This document shows positions 8,274 through 16,257 of a stretch of 64,000 bases of DNA, one piece after another. The notes below the pieces were generated by a model. It was given only the letters and a program-made list of their open reading frames with translations, was not told the origin of the DNA and did no database searches. The stretch spans positions 1,736,001 through 1,800,000 of the forward strand of contig CBDCBG010000006.1 of NCBI GenBank assembly GCA_965214325.1, read 5' to 3'. The stretch's first letter is position 1, and each line of letters opens with the position of its first letter. Source of the DNA: JAJEFO01 sp965214325 (lineage in GTDB: Bacteria; Pseudomonadota; Alphaproteobacteria; Rhodobacterales; Rhodobacteraceae). The position numbers and the translations under genes are program-made.

Positions 8274-8294
8274 AATTCTAGAAATATAGAAATG
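8274..8294 (-). promoter_or_regulatory. Candidate ArsR operator
   Basis: Directly before the arsR-type start codon the minus strand carries two direct copies of ATTTCTA, 8 bases apart start to start, in an AT-rich island that stands out from the GC-rich surroundings. ArsR repressors bind AT-rich repeats overlapping their own promoter, so this is a reasonable autoregulatory site. Confidence 0.4.
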
Positions 8295-8499
8295 TAGCAG
8301 ACTGTCAATGAAATTGTGCCTGCACTTTCGCCTACGTTGGAGTTTGTGGACAAATCAGGAATGCCGTGCAGTGCCGCAGCAGGCTGCAGGCGGTCGGCGC
8401 CGTGATTTCCCATCTGTCATCGCTTCGGCTCGAGCCATGCGATCGGTTTCCGCGTTGCGGCGAGACACGGATTGCAGCCGCCACGCACATTTTGATTGA

Positions 8500-9451
8500 T
8501 CACCGGTCAAGGCTTTCCGGGTTTGCCATGTGGATCGGGTCGCCCCGGGCAAAGGCATTGATTTGCTCGAAGATGTCCTTGAACTGCAATTCGAATTCGT
8601 CTTCCGTCTCGTAGCCGATGTGAGGCGTCGGCAGGACGTTGGGCCGGCTCAGCAGGACATGCGTCAGATCCAGGGGCGGCTCCTTCTCGAACATGTCTGC
8701 GGCAACGAGAATTCGGTCGCGCCGGGTTCGATGAGACCGGCCCGGGAGGTGGTCACCAGGAGAGAGCGGTCAGCCATTGCAGCCGGATCGGCGCCCGTGA
8801 CAATCCCGCGCGTCGCGAGCGCCAGGCGAACATGCAAGCTGACGATGTCGGACGTTGCGAAGAACGCCTCGCGGCTTTCGGCGACGTGCCGGCCGTCCGC
8901 TCGGGATCGCGCACGGCCCTCCTCGGAACCCCACCACTGAGCGCGTCCATGCCGATCGCGTCTGCATAACCCGCCACGACCGCTGCAATGCGTCCATCGC
9001 CCTACAGTCCCGACCGACGGCCACGAAGTGTCCGGCCAATGCCTTCTTGACAGTTCCCTGCCCGAATCGAGTTCACATGCTCCGGAATCCGCCGCAAGCT
9101 TGCCAGAATCAGCGCCAGGGTCAGTTCGGCCGCGGCACAAGACGGCGTTCCCGTGTGCAAGTTCGAACACGGCAAAACGCCGTTTCGCACGCAGGCATCA
9201 ACGTCCAAATGCGAATGTCCACCCCGAAGAGAAATCAGCCTGAGAGTGGGCAGCCGGCCGAGGAGATTCGCCGTGATCCGGGATCTTTCGTGAATGAGCA
9301 CCAGCGCTTCGCCGGGGAGCACGCGAGCGGCAAGTGCCGCAACTTCCGTTTCATGGTCTGTCCAGACCGTGACGTCGTGGCCGCCAAGCAGCTCGAACCA
9401 CGGCAAGGTCCGGAGCGAATCGAACCAGTCGTCAAGGATGTGAACCTTCAT
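8500..9451 (-). pseudogene. Frameshifted D-2-hydroxyacid dehydrogenase
   Basis: Reading the minus strand from an ATG at 9451, the first frame gives MKVHILDDWFDSLRTLPWFELL and continues through the substrate domain to IPEHVNSIRAGN. Homology then continues in other frames: AGYADAIGMDAL, then WGSEEGRARSRADG, SDIVSLHVRL and NTSRAG-like TTSRAGLIEPGA, and finally FEKEPPLDLTHVLLSRPN and TPHIGYETEDEFELQ. At least three frame changes are needed, near 9010, 8940 and 8700, and the GxGxxG dinucleotide-binding motif is not recoverable. The catalytic histidine segment (TPH) persists. It is a pseudogene of the phosphoglycerate/hydroxypyruvate dehydrogenase superfamily, separate from the intact ghrA at 14180-15118. 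Confidence 0.85.
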
Positions 9452-9532
9452 GCCTCTGCCCCGCCTGGAATGTCCATGCCGCCGACGCTCCGCCATGCTT
9501 TGGCCGGTTGCAGCGATTTGCTCGCAACCAGC

Positions 9533-9540
9533 CAGTCGAC
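9533..9540. repeat. Left 8-bp target duplication of the IS66 element
   Basis: CAGTCGAC immediately precedes the left inverted repeat at 9541. The same eight bases immediately follow the right inverted repeat, at 13325-13332. IS66-family elements generate 8-bp duplications. Confidence 0.85.
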
Positions 9541-9734
9541 GCAACTGCTCGCCCCCCCTTCCTGACCGTTGGATTTCTTGCCTGATCGCGTTCGGGACGA
9601 GCGTCCGGCCTTTTGCCGCGGCGCCTTGCGCGGTTCTCGCTGCCGACCTCCCGTCGAGGATTTGCGTTTGACATCACAGAGCGGACATTCCATTGCTGGT
9701 CGCGGATCGATCGTTCCGGGGAGGGGCCGTCTCG

Positions 9735-10030
9735 ATGGGGGCATGGTACGGGTCAAAGGCGACGACGGGGCTCTTCCAGGCCATCGTGAGCCTCATGCCG
9801 CCTCGTTCCGCATGTCTGGAAACGCGCTTGGGCGGCGGCGCGATCATGAAGCGCAAGCCGCCCGCGCAGCGCGGCATCGGCCTGGACCGCCGGGCGATCG
9901 ACGGCTTCGGACGGGACTGCCCCGTCGAGCTCCACCATGGCTGCGCCCACCGCTTCCTGTCCGGCTTCGACTTCCAGGGCCGCGAGCCGGTCTGCCGCGC
10001 GACGCCCTGCGTGCAGTCGACGCGCAGCGC
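9735..10030 (+). pseudogene. D12-class DNA adenine methylase remnant
   Basis: From an ATG at 9735 the frame reads MGAWYGSKATTGLFQAIVSL, then ETRLGGGAIMKRKPP, the FxGGGA-type S-adenosylmethionine-binding motif, then IGLDRRAIDGF and FLSGFDFQGREPV. The catalytic DPPY motif should follow, but the sequence reads CRATPCVQSTR where the family has YxDPPYLxSTR. The frame then runs into unrelated residues and stops at 10088. It therefore looks like a degenerate N-terminal and middle piece of a DNA adenine methyltransferase. It lies between the IS66 left end and tnpC, so it may be passenger DNA. Confidence 0.7.
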
Positions 10031-10696
10031 GCAGCGCCGCTGCCGCGCGACGCCCCCGGGCGAGCGGCTCGCGGTGGAGGCCGGGTGATGGCGACGGTGA
10101 ACGCGGCGTCGCTGCGCGACGAGTTCGAGGCGGCAAAGGCGCGGATCAAGACGCTGCGCGAGGCCGGCAAGGTGTCGGCGGAAGCCGACGCGATGTTCGC
10201 GATGCTGATCACGCTGATGAGCGTGCTGATCGCCGTCCTGCCGGAAAGGACGACCCGCAAGGGATCGAGGAACTCCAGCCTCCCGCCGTCGCAGACGGGG
10301 AAGGACGAGAGCGCGCGGCGCGCCGGCGGCAGCGGCAAGGGCGCGAAGCCGAACCTGCAGACGGGCGACAACCTCCGGAAGACCGTCGTCGAGGAGACGG
10401 TCGCCGTCGAGGCCTGCGACACATGCGGCGCCGACCTGTCCGGCGTCGACCCCGCCGGCCGGGAGCGCCGCGTCCTGCACGACATCGTCTTCGAGGTCGT
10501 CGAGCGCCGCGTGGAGGCCGAGGTCAAGGAATGCCCGGACTGCCGGGCCCGCACCAAGGGCCGGTTCCCCGACGACATGCCGGGTCCCCTGCAGTACGGC
10601 GCCGGCCTCCAGGCCTTCGTCGTCAACCTGCCGGGCGCCCACATGCTGTCGCTGCGCCGGGCCGTCGCGCTGGTGCAGGCGATCAGCGGCCTCAGA

Positions 10697-10710
10697 TGCC
10701 GTAATGGGGC
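10697..10710. mobile_element. Left terminal repeat of an element inserted in tnpC
   Basis: TGCCGTAATGGGGC at 10697-10710 appears in inverted form as GCCCCATTACGGAA at 12427-12440 (12 of 14 bases pair). The two mark the ends of the DNA that splits IS66 tnpC. The right end matches the terminal region next to the IS1634-type transposase at the end of the window, so this is probably the other end of an IS1634-family element whose interior has been lost. Confidence 0.55.
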
Positions 10711-10866
10711 GGCGATTCGCACCGACGCCGGTTCGGATTGGAACGTGGGTAGGTTGCCGGTCCGGTGTCGTTGTCCCTGCCACGCACAACATGTGCTATT
10801 GTGAGTGGCGGAGGCGGTCCCGAGGGAGCGCTTCCTGATCCAATTGCAATGGAAAGGACAACGACA

Positions 10867-11906
10867 ATGGAAATCCTTGCCGGACCGGACGTGTCGGTGG
10901 CAAGCACGTCTGCTTGCGCACTCGGCGCCGATGGCAGGATCGTGAACGAAGCGAAGGTGCCTTCGGATCCCGGATCGCTCGTCGAGCACATGCATGGCCT
11001 GCCCGGCAGCATCGCTGCGATCGGCCTGGAGGCCGGACCCTGTCGCAGTGGCTCCGCAAGGGACTGGGCGAAGCCGGCCACGAAACCGTGCTGATGGAGA
11101 GGCGGGTGAAGTCCGCGCTGAAGGCGGCCCCTGTCAGGACGGACCGGCGGGATGCCGAGGGCATCGCGCAGCTGCTGCGGACGGGATGGTTCCAGCCCGT
11201 GCACTGCAGGCCGGTCGCGTCCCGGGAGACGCGGGCCCTGCCGGGCTCGCGCAACGCGCTCGCGGAAGGCCTGACGCGGCCTGGACTCCCGGTGCGCGGC
11301 ATTCTCCGCGACTTCGGCCTGAAGCCCGGCCGGGTCTCGAAAGGGGACTTCGAGGAGCGGGTCCGGGAGCCGGCCTCGGGCAGCGCGATGCTGCCGGACG
11401 CCGTCGAGCCGATCCTGCGGCTGCGCGCGCGGATGCGCGACGAGCTGGCCGTGATGACGAAGAGGATAAAGAGCCTCGTCGGGCCGGACGCCACCTGCCG
11501 GCAGCTGATGACGATGCCCGGCACGGGACCGGTCACGGCGACGGCCTTCGTCGCCGCGGTCGACGACCCGGCCCGGTTCCGAAGGGCCAGGGACATCGGC
11601 GCCCGGGCGGGACTGACGCCGAAGCGGAGCCAGTCGGGAGAGACGGACGTGTCGGGCGGGATCTCGAAGGCCGGCGACATCGCGCTGCGCAAGGCGCTCT
11701 TCCAGGCCGCAACGTCGATGCTGAACAGCACGAGGAAGATGAACTGGCTGAAGTCCTGGGCGCTGCGGCTGGCGGCGAGGCGTGGCAGGAAGCGCGCCAC
11801 GACCGCGCCGGCCCGGCGCATGGCCGTGGTTCCGCTCCGGATGTGGCTGGACGGGACGGAGTTCGGCTTCACCCGCGAGCAGGCGATGTCGCCTGACCCG
11901 GCATGA
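10867..11906 (+). pseudogene. IS110-family transposase (frameshifted)
   Basis: The N-terminal frame starts at 10867 (MEILAGPDVSVASTSACAL) and carries the RuvC-like first aspartate and the glutamate in IGLEAGP. A one-base deletion near 11044 shifts the frame; the second frame continues LSQWLRKGLGEAGHETVL, TDRRDAEGIAQLLRTGW with the other acidic residues, and the Tnp_20 domain LMTMPGTGPVTATAFVAAVD with ISKAGD, ending at 11906. Restoring one C in the CCC run before TGTCGC would rebuild a transposase of about 346 residues. The intact family member is a DEDD recombinase that uses a bridge RNA. As it stands the gene is broken. Confidence 0.88.
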
Positions 11907-12229
11907 GCGTGGCTGCAACGGATCCGCAGTCCGTGACGAAGAGGGAAGGAGCGGGCACTGCCTCTTGAGAGGCGTCCCGTCCACGGACGTCCCCTTGCCG
12001 GGACGCGGTCCCCGATGATGTCGTCGGACGCCTCGTTGCCGAACCGCGTTGTCGCGTTCGAGCACGCCATCGAGATTGACCCTCGGGGACCGAATCGGAC
12101 CAGGCATCATGCAGGCGGCCGACGAGCCGGCCACGGACGGAAGGAAGATGCCCGGCGACGGACGTGAAGTGGACCTTCCCGGAAACATCGAGGTGAAGAC
12201 TTGAGCGAAACCTGAACAGCGTCGGCCCC

Positions 12230-12298
12230 GCCGAGGGTTTCCCGGTTCGCCTCCGCAAGACTCTTGCGGTCGCTCCGGCGAACCGGGAAACCCTCGGC
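12230..12298. repeat. 22-bp perfect palindrome with internal hairpin
   Basis: The arms at 12230-12251 and 12277-12298 are perfect reverse complements over 22 bases (left arm begins GCCGAGGGTTTCCCGG). The 25-base loop contains its own stem, CCGCAAGA (12253-12260) with TCTTGCGG (12262-12269). It sits at the 3' non-coding end of the IS110 remnant, 13 bases before the 129-base repeat. It could be a structured RNA, a transcription stop or a subterminal repeat of the element. Confidence 0.85.
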
Positions 12299-12311
12299 TC
12301 CAGGCTTGGAC

Positions 12312-12440
12312 GTCAACGCCGCTCCCGGCACCAACGCCGCGAAACTTGCCGCCGGCGACGGGATCGTGTTGTCAGGTTCGGGCGTCATTGCCGCTCATGC
12401 GCAGGACTTAGTGCTTGACGTGGGGGGCCCCATTACGGAA
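12312..12440 (+). mobile_element. Right end of a probable IS1634-family element (129-base repeat)
   Basis: These 129 bases are the inverse of 63350-63478 with about 7 mismatches and no gaps. At the second site the sequence abuts an IS1634-type transposase gene, and in both places it terminates with the same outer bases, TTCCGTAATGGGGC read inward. Here the outer end joins IS66 tnpC at 12441. Both copies can be read as one open frame (NAAKLAAGDGI, VLDVGGPITEG on the plus strand here), but I recognise no protein family in it. Confidence 0.65.
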
Positions 12441-13324
12441 GGCTCTCCGAGGCCACCTGCCTCGGCTGCGTCAGGCGCCTGCATGAAGCGCTGCAGCCAT
12501 GGGAGGAGGCCGCCATCGCGCATCTCCTGGAACGCCCGGCCCTGCATGCCGACGAGACCGGCTTCCGGGTCGACGGCAGGACCCGGTGGCTCCATGTCGT
12601 CACCGACGGCTCCCTGACCCTGAAGTTCCTGCACCGGAAGCGCGGAAGGGAGGCGATCGACGAGATCGGCATCATCCCGCGCTACGCCGGCACGCTGGTC
12701 CACGACTGCCGGGCGACGTGCCTGGCCCATGATCAATGCAAGCATCAGCTCTGTGGGAGCCACCTCCTGAGGGAACGGCCTTCGTCGTCGGGTCCAACGG
12801 CTTCCGCTGGGCGCGCCTGACGGAGAGGCTGCTGCGCGAGGCCTGCCACAGGGTCGACAGGAGCGACACCAAGACCCTGCCCGAGGACGGGCGCGCGGCC
12901 GTGCGCAGGCGATGCCGGACGATCCTGACCCAGGGTGCCAGGGAGCTGCCCGAGATCCCGCCGCGCCCGAAAGGGAAACGGGGACGGATCGCGAAGTCCG
13001 ACGCGTACAACCTGCACGAGCGCCTCGTGAAGCACGAGGTGTCCGTGCCGCGCTTCATGGCGGACCCGGACGTCAGCTTCACGAACAACTCGGCCGAGCG
13101 GAAGACCAGGATGGCGAAGGTCAAGATCAAGCATCCATGTCCGGATGCTTCCGGACCCGGCTTCACGCCGAAGCCTGGTGCCGGATCTCAAGCTGCCTGA
13201 GCTCGATGGCGGCACTCGGATACAACCCTATCGTCGCCATCCAGATCGCGCTCGCCGGAAACGCCGCCAAAATGATCGAACTGCATGACCCTCAACCCGC
13301 CCTGGGAAAGGGGTGAGCAGTTAC

Positions 13325-13332
13325 CAGTCGAC
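13325..13332. repeat. Right 8-bp target duplication of the IS66 element
   Basis: CAGTCGAC directly follows the right inverted repeat and matches 9533-9540 exactly. Confidence 0.85.
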
Positions 13333-13470
13333 GCAATTCCGTCATGGCGGAAGCCGGGAAGCTTGCTGCCTGCCGCCCGCCAGTGCCGAGGGAAGACCGT
13401 ACAGGAACATGGCGAACCGATGCGGAAGCCTGTATGTGGTGCAAGATCCGGCAGCGGCACCTGGCGACTC

Positions 13471-14076
13471 GTGAACAAGGACCTTTCCGAACTGAAGAAG
13501 CGTCTCGGCGCATGCAAGCTCTGCACCGCACGCTTTGCGGCCACGGCCACAGGGCATCGACCGCGCCCGGCTGTCTGGTTCGAATCCTCCGCCCGCCTTC
13601 TTGTCGCCGGACAGGCCCCCGGCCGGCAGGTGCACGAGATAGGCATTCCCTTCAAGGACAGGTCAGGCAATCGGCTCCGCGACTGGATGGGTGTCGACGA
13701 AGTGACATTCTACGACGCTTCGCGCGTCGCCATCGTGCCGATGGCATTCTGCTTTCCGGGCTACAGCGCCAGCGGCAGCGACCTGCCGCCGCCCGCCATC
13801 TGCGCAGAGACATGGAGGGCTCGCGTGCTCGACAGCCTGCCGACGGTTCGGCTGACGCTGCTCGTGGGCGGCCATGCACATGCCTGGCATCTCGGACTCC
13901 CGCGGAACGCCAAGGTGACTGACACCGTCCGCGACTGGAAATCGCTGCTTCCGAACGCGATTCCCCTGCCCCACCCGTCCTGGCGGAACACGGGCTGGCT
14001 CAACTCCAATCCGTGGTTTGAGACGGACCTGCTTCCCGAACTCAAGGACCGTGTGCAGGAAGCGCTCGCTGCGTGA
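13471..14076 (+). CDS. Uracil-DNA glycosylase family protein
   Basis: About 201 residues from a GTG at 13471; an in-frame ATG at 13420 would add 17. The protein has the UDG-superfamily layout: CKLC near the N-terminus, then LLVAGQAPGRQVHEIGIPFKDRSG, which is the active-site motif (family 4/5 form GEAPGxxE-GxPFVGRAG), and LPHPSWRNTGWLNSNPWF near the end, which is the second motif. Family members remove uracil from DNA in base-excision repair. Only one CxxC pair and scattered other cysteines are seen, so an iron-sulfur cluster as in family 4 is uncertain. It starts about 150 bases beyond the IS66 right end and stands alone on this strand, convergent with ghrA. Confidence 0.75.
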   Translation: MNKDLSELKKRLGACKLCTARFAATATGHRPRPAVWFESSARLLVAGQAPGRQVHEIGIPFKDRSGNRLRDWMGVDEVTFYDASRVAIVPMAFCFPGYSASGSDLPPPAICAETWRARVLDSLPTVRLTLLVGGHAHAWHLGLPRNAKVTDTVRDWKSLLPNAIPLPHPSWRNTGWLNSNPWFETDLLPELKDRVQEALAA

Positions 14077-14179
14077 GCTCTCCATGGGAATTCGGGCTCG
14101 CCCTGGCAAAGACGGCGCGTTTCCGCAAATTGCCTGCGGTCGCGCCCTTGCCCCGACGCGAACTGTCCGCGAAGAAGCG

Positions 14180-15118
14180 TCAATATCCCTTGCGCCGATC
14201 GACGAGATGCAGCATCGGCTCGCCTGCCTCGCCACGGCGAATGTTCTCGACGATGACTCCGACCGCTGTACCCGGCCGCGTGGCGGACGCGATGTGCGGA
14301 GTCACCGTGATGCCCGGATTAGCCCAGAAGGGATGATCGCTCGGCAGGGGCTCTTCGCGAAAGACGTCAAGCGTGGCATGCGCAACGTGGCCACTGTCAA
14401 GCGCGGCGAGCAGCGCGTCATCGTCGATCAGCGGACCGCGTCCCGGATTGATCAGCATGGCCCCCTTCGGCAGGAGAGCAAGCCGTTCAGAGTTCATGAG
14501 CTCTGCCGTCGCGGGCGTGAGCGGCAGGAGGAGGATCAGCAACTCGGCCGTGCGAAGCGCCTCGGCGAGCCCGCCTTCTCCTGAATGGCACGTCACACCC
14601 GGCACGTCCCTTCCGACCCTGCTCCAGCCGCTTACGGGAAAGCCAAGGCCCGAAAGCGCCTCGCCTACGGCCCGGCCAAGCACACCAAGCCCCAGGACCG
14701 TTACAGGCCGCTCGCGCGCAAGCGGCGGCACATAAGGGTCCCAGGCCGCGTCGCTACGGCAAACGTCCCTGTCGATGCCCAGATGATGCCGCATTGCGTG
14801 GGCAACACACCATTCGACCATTCCCTCGGTCAGTCCCGGGTCCACCATGCGTGCGAGCGGCATCGTCAAGGTCTCGTTGGTGACCACGCCTTCCACGCCC
14901 GCCCAGAGATTCAGGACCGCCTTGGCGTCCGTGAACGGCGAGAAGTCCTTCATGTCGCTCCAAGGCGCATAGACGATGTAGTCAATGGTCTCCGGTGATG
15001 GAGGCATTCTCTCGTTGATGACCTCGGCCTCGATTCCGGCATCCGCCAGCGCGGCTGGCAAGAGGTCACCAAAGTCATCCCAGTCCACGCGCTGGCCGGA
15101 GAACAGGACCCTGATCAA
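14180..15118 (-). CDS. ghrA: Glyoxylate/hydroxypyruvate reductase A (GhrA)
   Basis: A 312-residue NAD(P)H-dependent D-2-hydroxyacid dehydrogenase that reduces glyoxylate to glycolate and hydroxypyruvate to glycerate. The Rossmann motif VTVLGLGVLGRAVG is near residue 136. The catalytic set is present: arginine in NPGRGPLIDDDAL, glutamate in DVFREEPLPSDHPFW, histidine in TPHIAS. The start is taken as the TTG at 15118, because the reading frame has no ATG before residue 50 and a TTG start overlaps the rodA stop codon as TTGA and gives the family length of 312. It is the last gene of the mreBCD-mrdAB transcription unit. Confidence 0.85.
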   Translation of the reverse strand: MIRVLFSGQRVDWDDFGDLLPAALADAGIEAEVINERMPPSPETIDYIVYAPWSDMKDFSPFTDAKAVLNLWAGVEGVVTNETLTMPLARMVDPGLTEGMVEWCVAHAMRHHLGIDRDVCRSDAAWDPYVPPLARERPVTVLGLGVLGRAVGEALSGLGFPVSGWSRVGRDVPGVTCHSGEGGLAEALRTAELLILLLPLTPATAELMNSERLALLPKGAMLINPGRGPLIDDDALLAALDSGHVAHATLDVFREEPLPSDHPFWANPGITVTPHIASATRPGTAVGVIVENIRRGEAGEPMLHLVDRRKGY

Positions 15119-16257
15119 TTGCGCCACCTGTAGACGTGCGCAGACTGCACGAGACCAAAGGCGGCCATAAGGACCAGCAGGATAGATCCGCCGTAGGAGA
15201 CAAGCGGAAGGGGAACTCCCACCACCGGGGCAAGCCCGACGACCATCGAGATGTTCACCGCGACATGAAGGAACAGCGTCGCCGACACGCCCAGCGTAAG
15301 AAGCGCACCAAAGCGATTCTTGTTCCCGAGCGCCGACAGGACGCACACGAATATGATCAGGCCATAGAGCGAAAGAAGGGAGAATCCACCGACGAACCCG
15401 AACTCTTCAGCAAGCGTCGTGAATATGAAATCCGTATGTTTCTCCGGCAGGAAGTTCAGGCGCGACTGCGTGCCTTGCATGAATCCCTTGCCGGCCCACC
15501 CGCCGGAACCCAACGCAATCTTGGACTGCGTGATGTGATAGCCCGCCCCAAGGGGATCGCTCGAGGGGTCAAGGAATATGTTGATGCGGCGATACTGGTA
15601 GTCCTGCAGGATTTGCCAATCCGTACCGCGCGACAGGAAGACCGTGAACACCATGCCCGCCACCGCTCCAATCACGCCCGCGAAGTACCACCAGCTCACG
15701 CCGGCACAGAACATCACTATTCCGCTGCCCAAGACCAGAAGCACCGTCGTGCCCAGGTCGGGTTGCCTGAAGATGATCGCTGCCGGAATGAGAATCAGGA
15801 TCAGCGGCACAAGAACCCATTGTGGCCGCGACACGCTCGAAAGCGGCAACCAGTCGTAATATGCCGCGAGACACATCACAAGCGCGATCTTCATCATTTC
15901 CGACGGCTGAAACTGGATGAATCCGAGATCGATCCAGCGTTGCGCGCCCATGCCGACGATTCCAAAGAACTCCACCAAGACCAGGAGGCCGAGGGCGCTG
16001 ACATATGCCAGCCCGGAAACCGAGCGCCAGAACCAGATCGGCACCAGACCGATTGCCAGCATCAGGACGAGACCCACCGCGAACCGCAACATATGAGGTT
16101 CCGCCCAGCGGGACATGTCCCCGCCCGCCGCCGAGGTCAACATCAGGAATCCCACGGAGGCAACCGCTGTCAGCAGGATCACAAGCGCCCAGTTGACATG
16201 AAGGATCTTGCGCGTGCCTGCCGGAATGAACCGTGCCCTGTACTCGAGAAAGCTCAT
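15115..16257 (-). CDS. mrdB: Rod shape-determining protein RodA (peptidoglycan polymerase)
   Basis: SEDS-family membrane glycosyltransferase of 380 residues that polymerises lipid II during cell elongation together with PBP2. About ten hydrophobic segments are visible. Family motifs include GAQRWIDLGFIQFQPSEMMKIAL near residue 100, a segment near the catalytic aspartate in RQPDLGTT near 150, and VGVPLPLVSYGGS near 340. The ATG at 16257 overlaps the stop of the PBP2 gene as ATGA. It belongs to the elongasome operon running from mreB to ghrA. Confidence 0.94.
   Translation of the reverse strand: MSFLEYRARFIPAGTRKILHVNWALVILLTAVASVGFLMLTSAAGGDMSRWAEPHMLRFAVGLVLMLAIGLVPIWFWRSVSGLAYVSALGLLVLVEFFGIVGMGAQRWIDLGFIQFQPSEMMKIALVMCLAAYYDWLPLSSVSRPQWVLVPLILILIPAAIIFRQPDLGTTVLLVLGSGIVMFCAGVSWWYFAGVIGAVAGMVFTVFLSRGTDWQILQDYQYRRINIFLDPSSDPLGAGYHITQSKIALGSGGWAGKGFMQGTQSRLNFLPEKHTDFIFTTLAEEFGFVGGFSLLSLYGLIIFVCVLSALGNKNRFGALLTLGVSATLFLHVAVNISMVVGLAPVVGVPLPLVSYGGSILLVLMAAFGLVQSAHVYRWRN

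Larger units (their letters stand above)
10711..12311 (+). mobile_element. IS110-family element remnant
   Basis: This stretch lies between the two ends of the probable IS1634 element and contains a broken IS110 transposase gene (10867-11906) plus non-coding ends of about 150 and 400 bases. IS110 elements lack long terminal repeats, so exact borders cannot be set by eye; the right border is taken as the point where the 129-base sequence shared with the window end begins (12312). The non-coding ends are where IS110 elements encode their bridge RNA. The 3' part includes a 22-bp perfect palindrome. Confidence 0.6.
10088..13316 (+). pseudogene. IS66 transposase TnpC, split and frameshifted
   Basis: Segment one (10088-10696) begins MATVNAASLRDEFEAAKARI and holds the leucine-zipper region, the SSLPPSQ motif and the zinc-binding cysteines (CDTCGADL, CPDC). 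The insertion interrupts it after AISGLR. Coding resumes at 12442 with LSEATCLGCVRRLHEAL and includes two catalytic aspartates (HADETGF, LVHDC). A frameshift near 12770 moves to the frame reading FVVGSNGFRWARLTERLL and the catalytic glutamate region FTNNSAERKTRMAK. A second frameshift near 13130 moves to the C-terminal signature GCFRTRLHAEAWCRISS and ends at 13316 inside the right inverted repeat. All three catalytic regions survive, but no single product can be made. Confidence 0.88.
9541..13324 (+). mobile_element. IS66-family element, broken by nested insertions
   Basis: The left end GCAACTGCTCGCCCC and the reverse complement of the right end, GTAACTGCTCACCCC, differ at two positions over 15 bases, and both are flanked by the exact duplication CAGTCGAC. 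The right inverted repeat overlaps the stop codon of the transposase gene, as is normal for IS66 elements. Subtracting the inserted material (about 10697-12440) leaves roughly 2.04 kb, which fits a single-transposase IS66 element. Besides tnpC, the left 500 bases hold a DNA adenine methylase remnant. The element landed just upstream of the start of the hydroxyacid dehydrogenase pseudogene. It is inactive: tnpC is split and has two frameshifts. Confidence 0.85.

Noticed and set aside
9674..10792. 372-residue minus-strand frame across the IS66 left half
   Set aside because: It is the complement of the tnpC and methylase-remnant frames, low in complexity and without homology.
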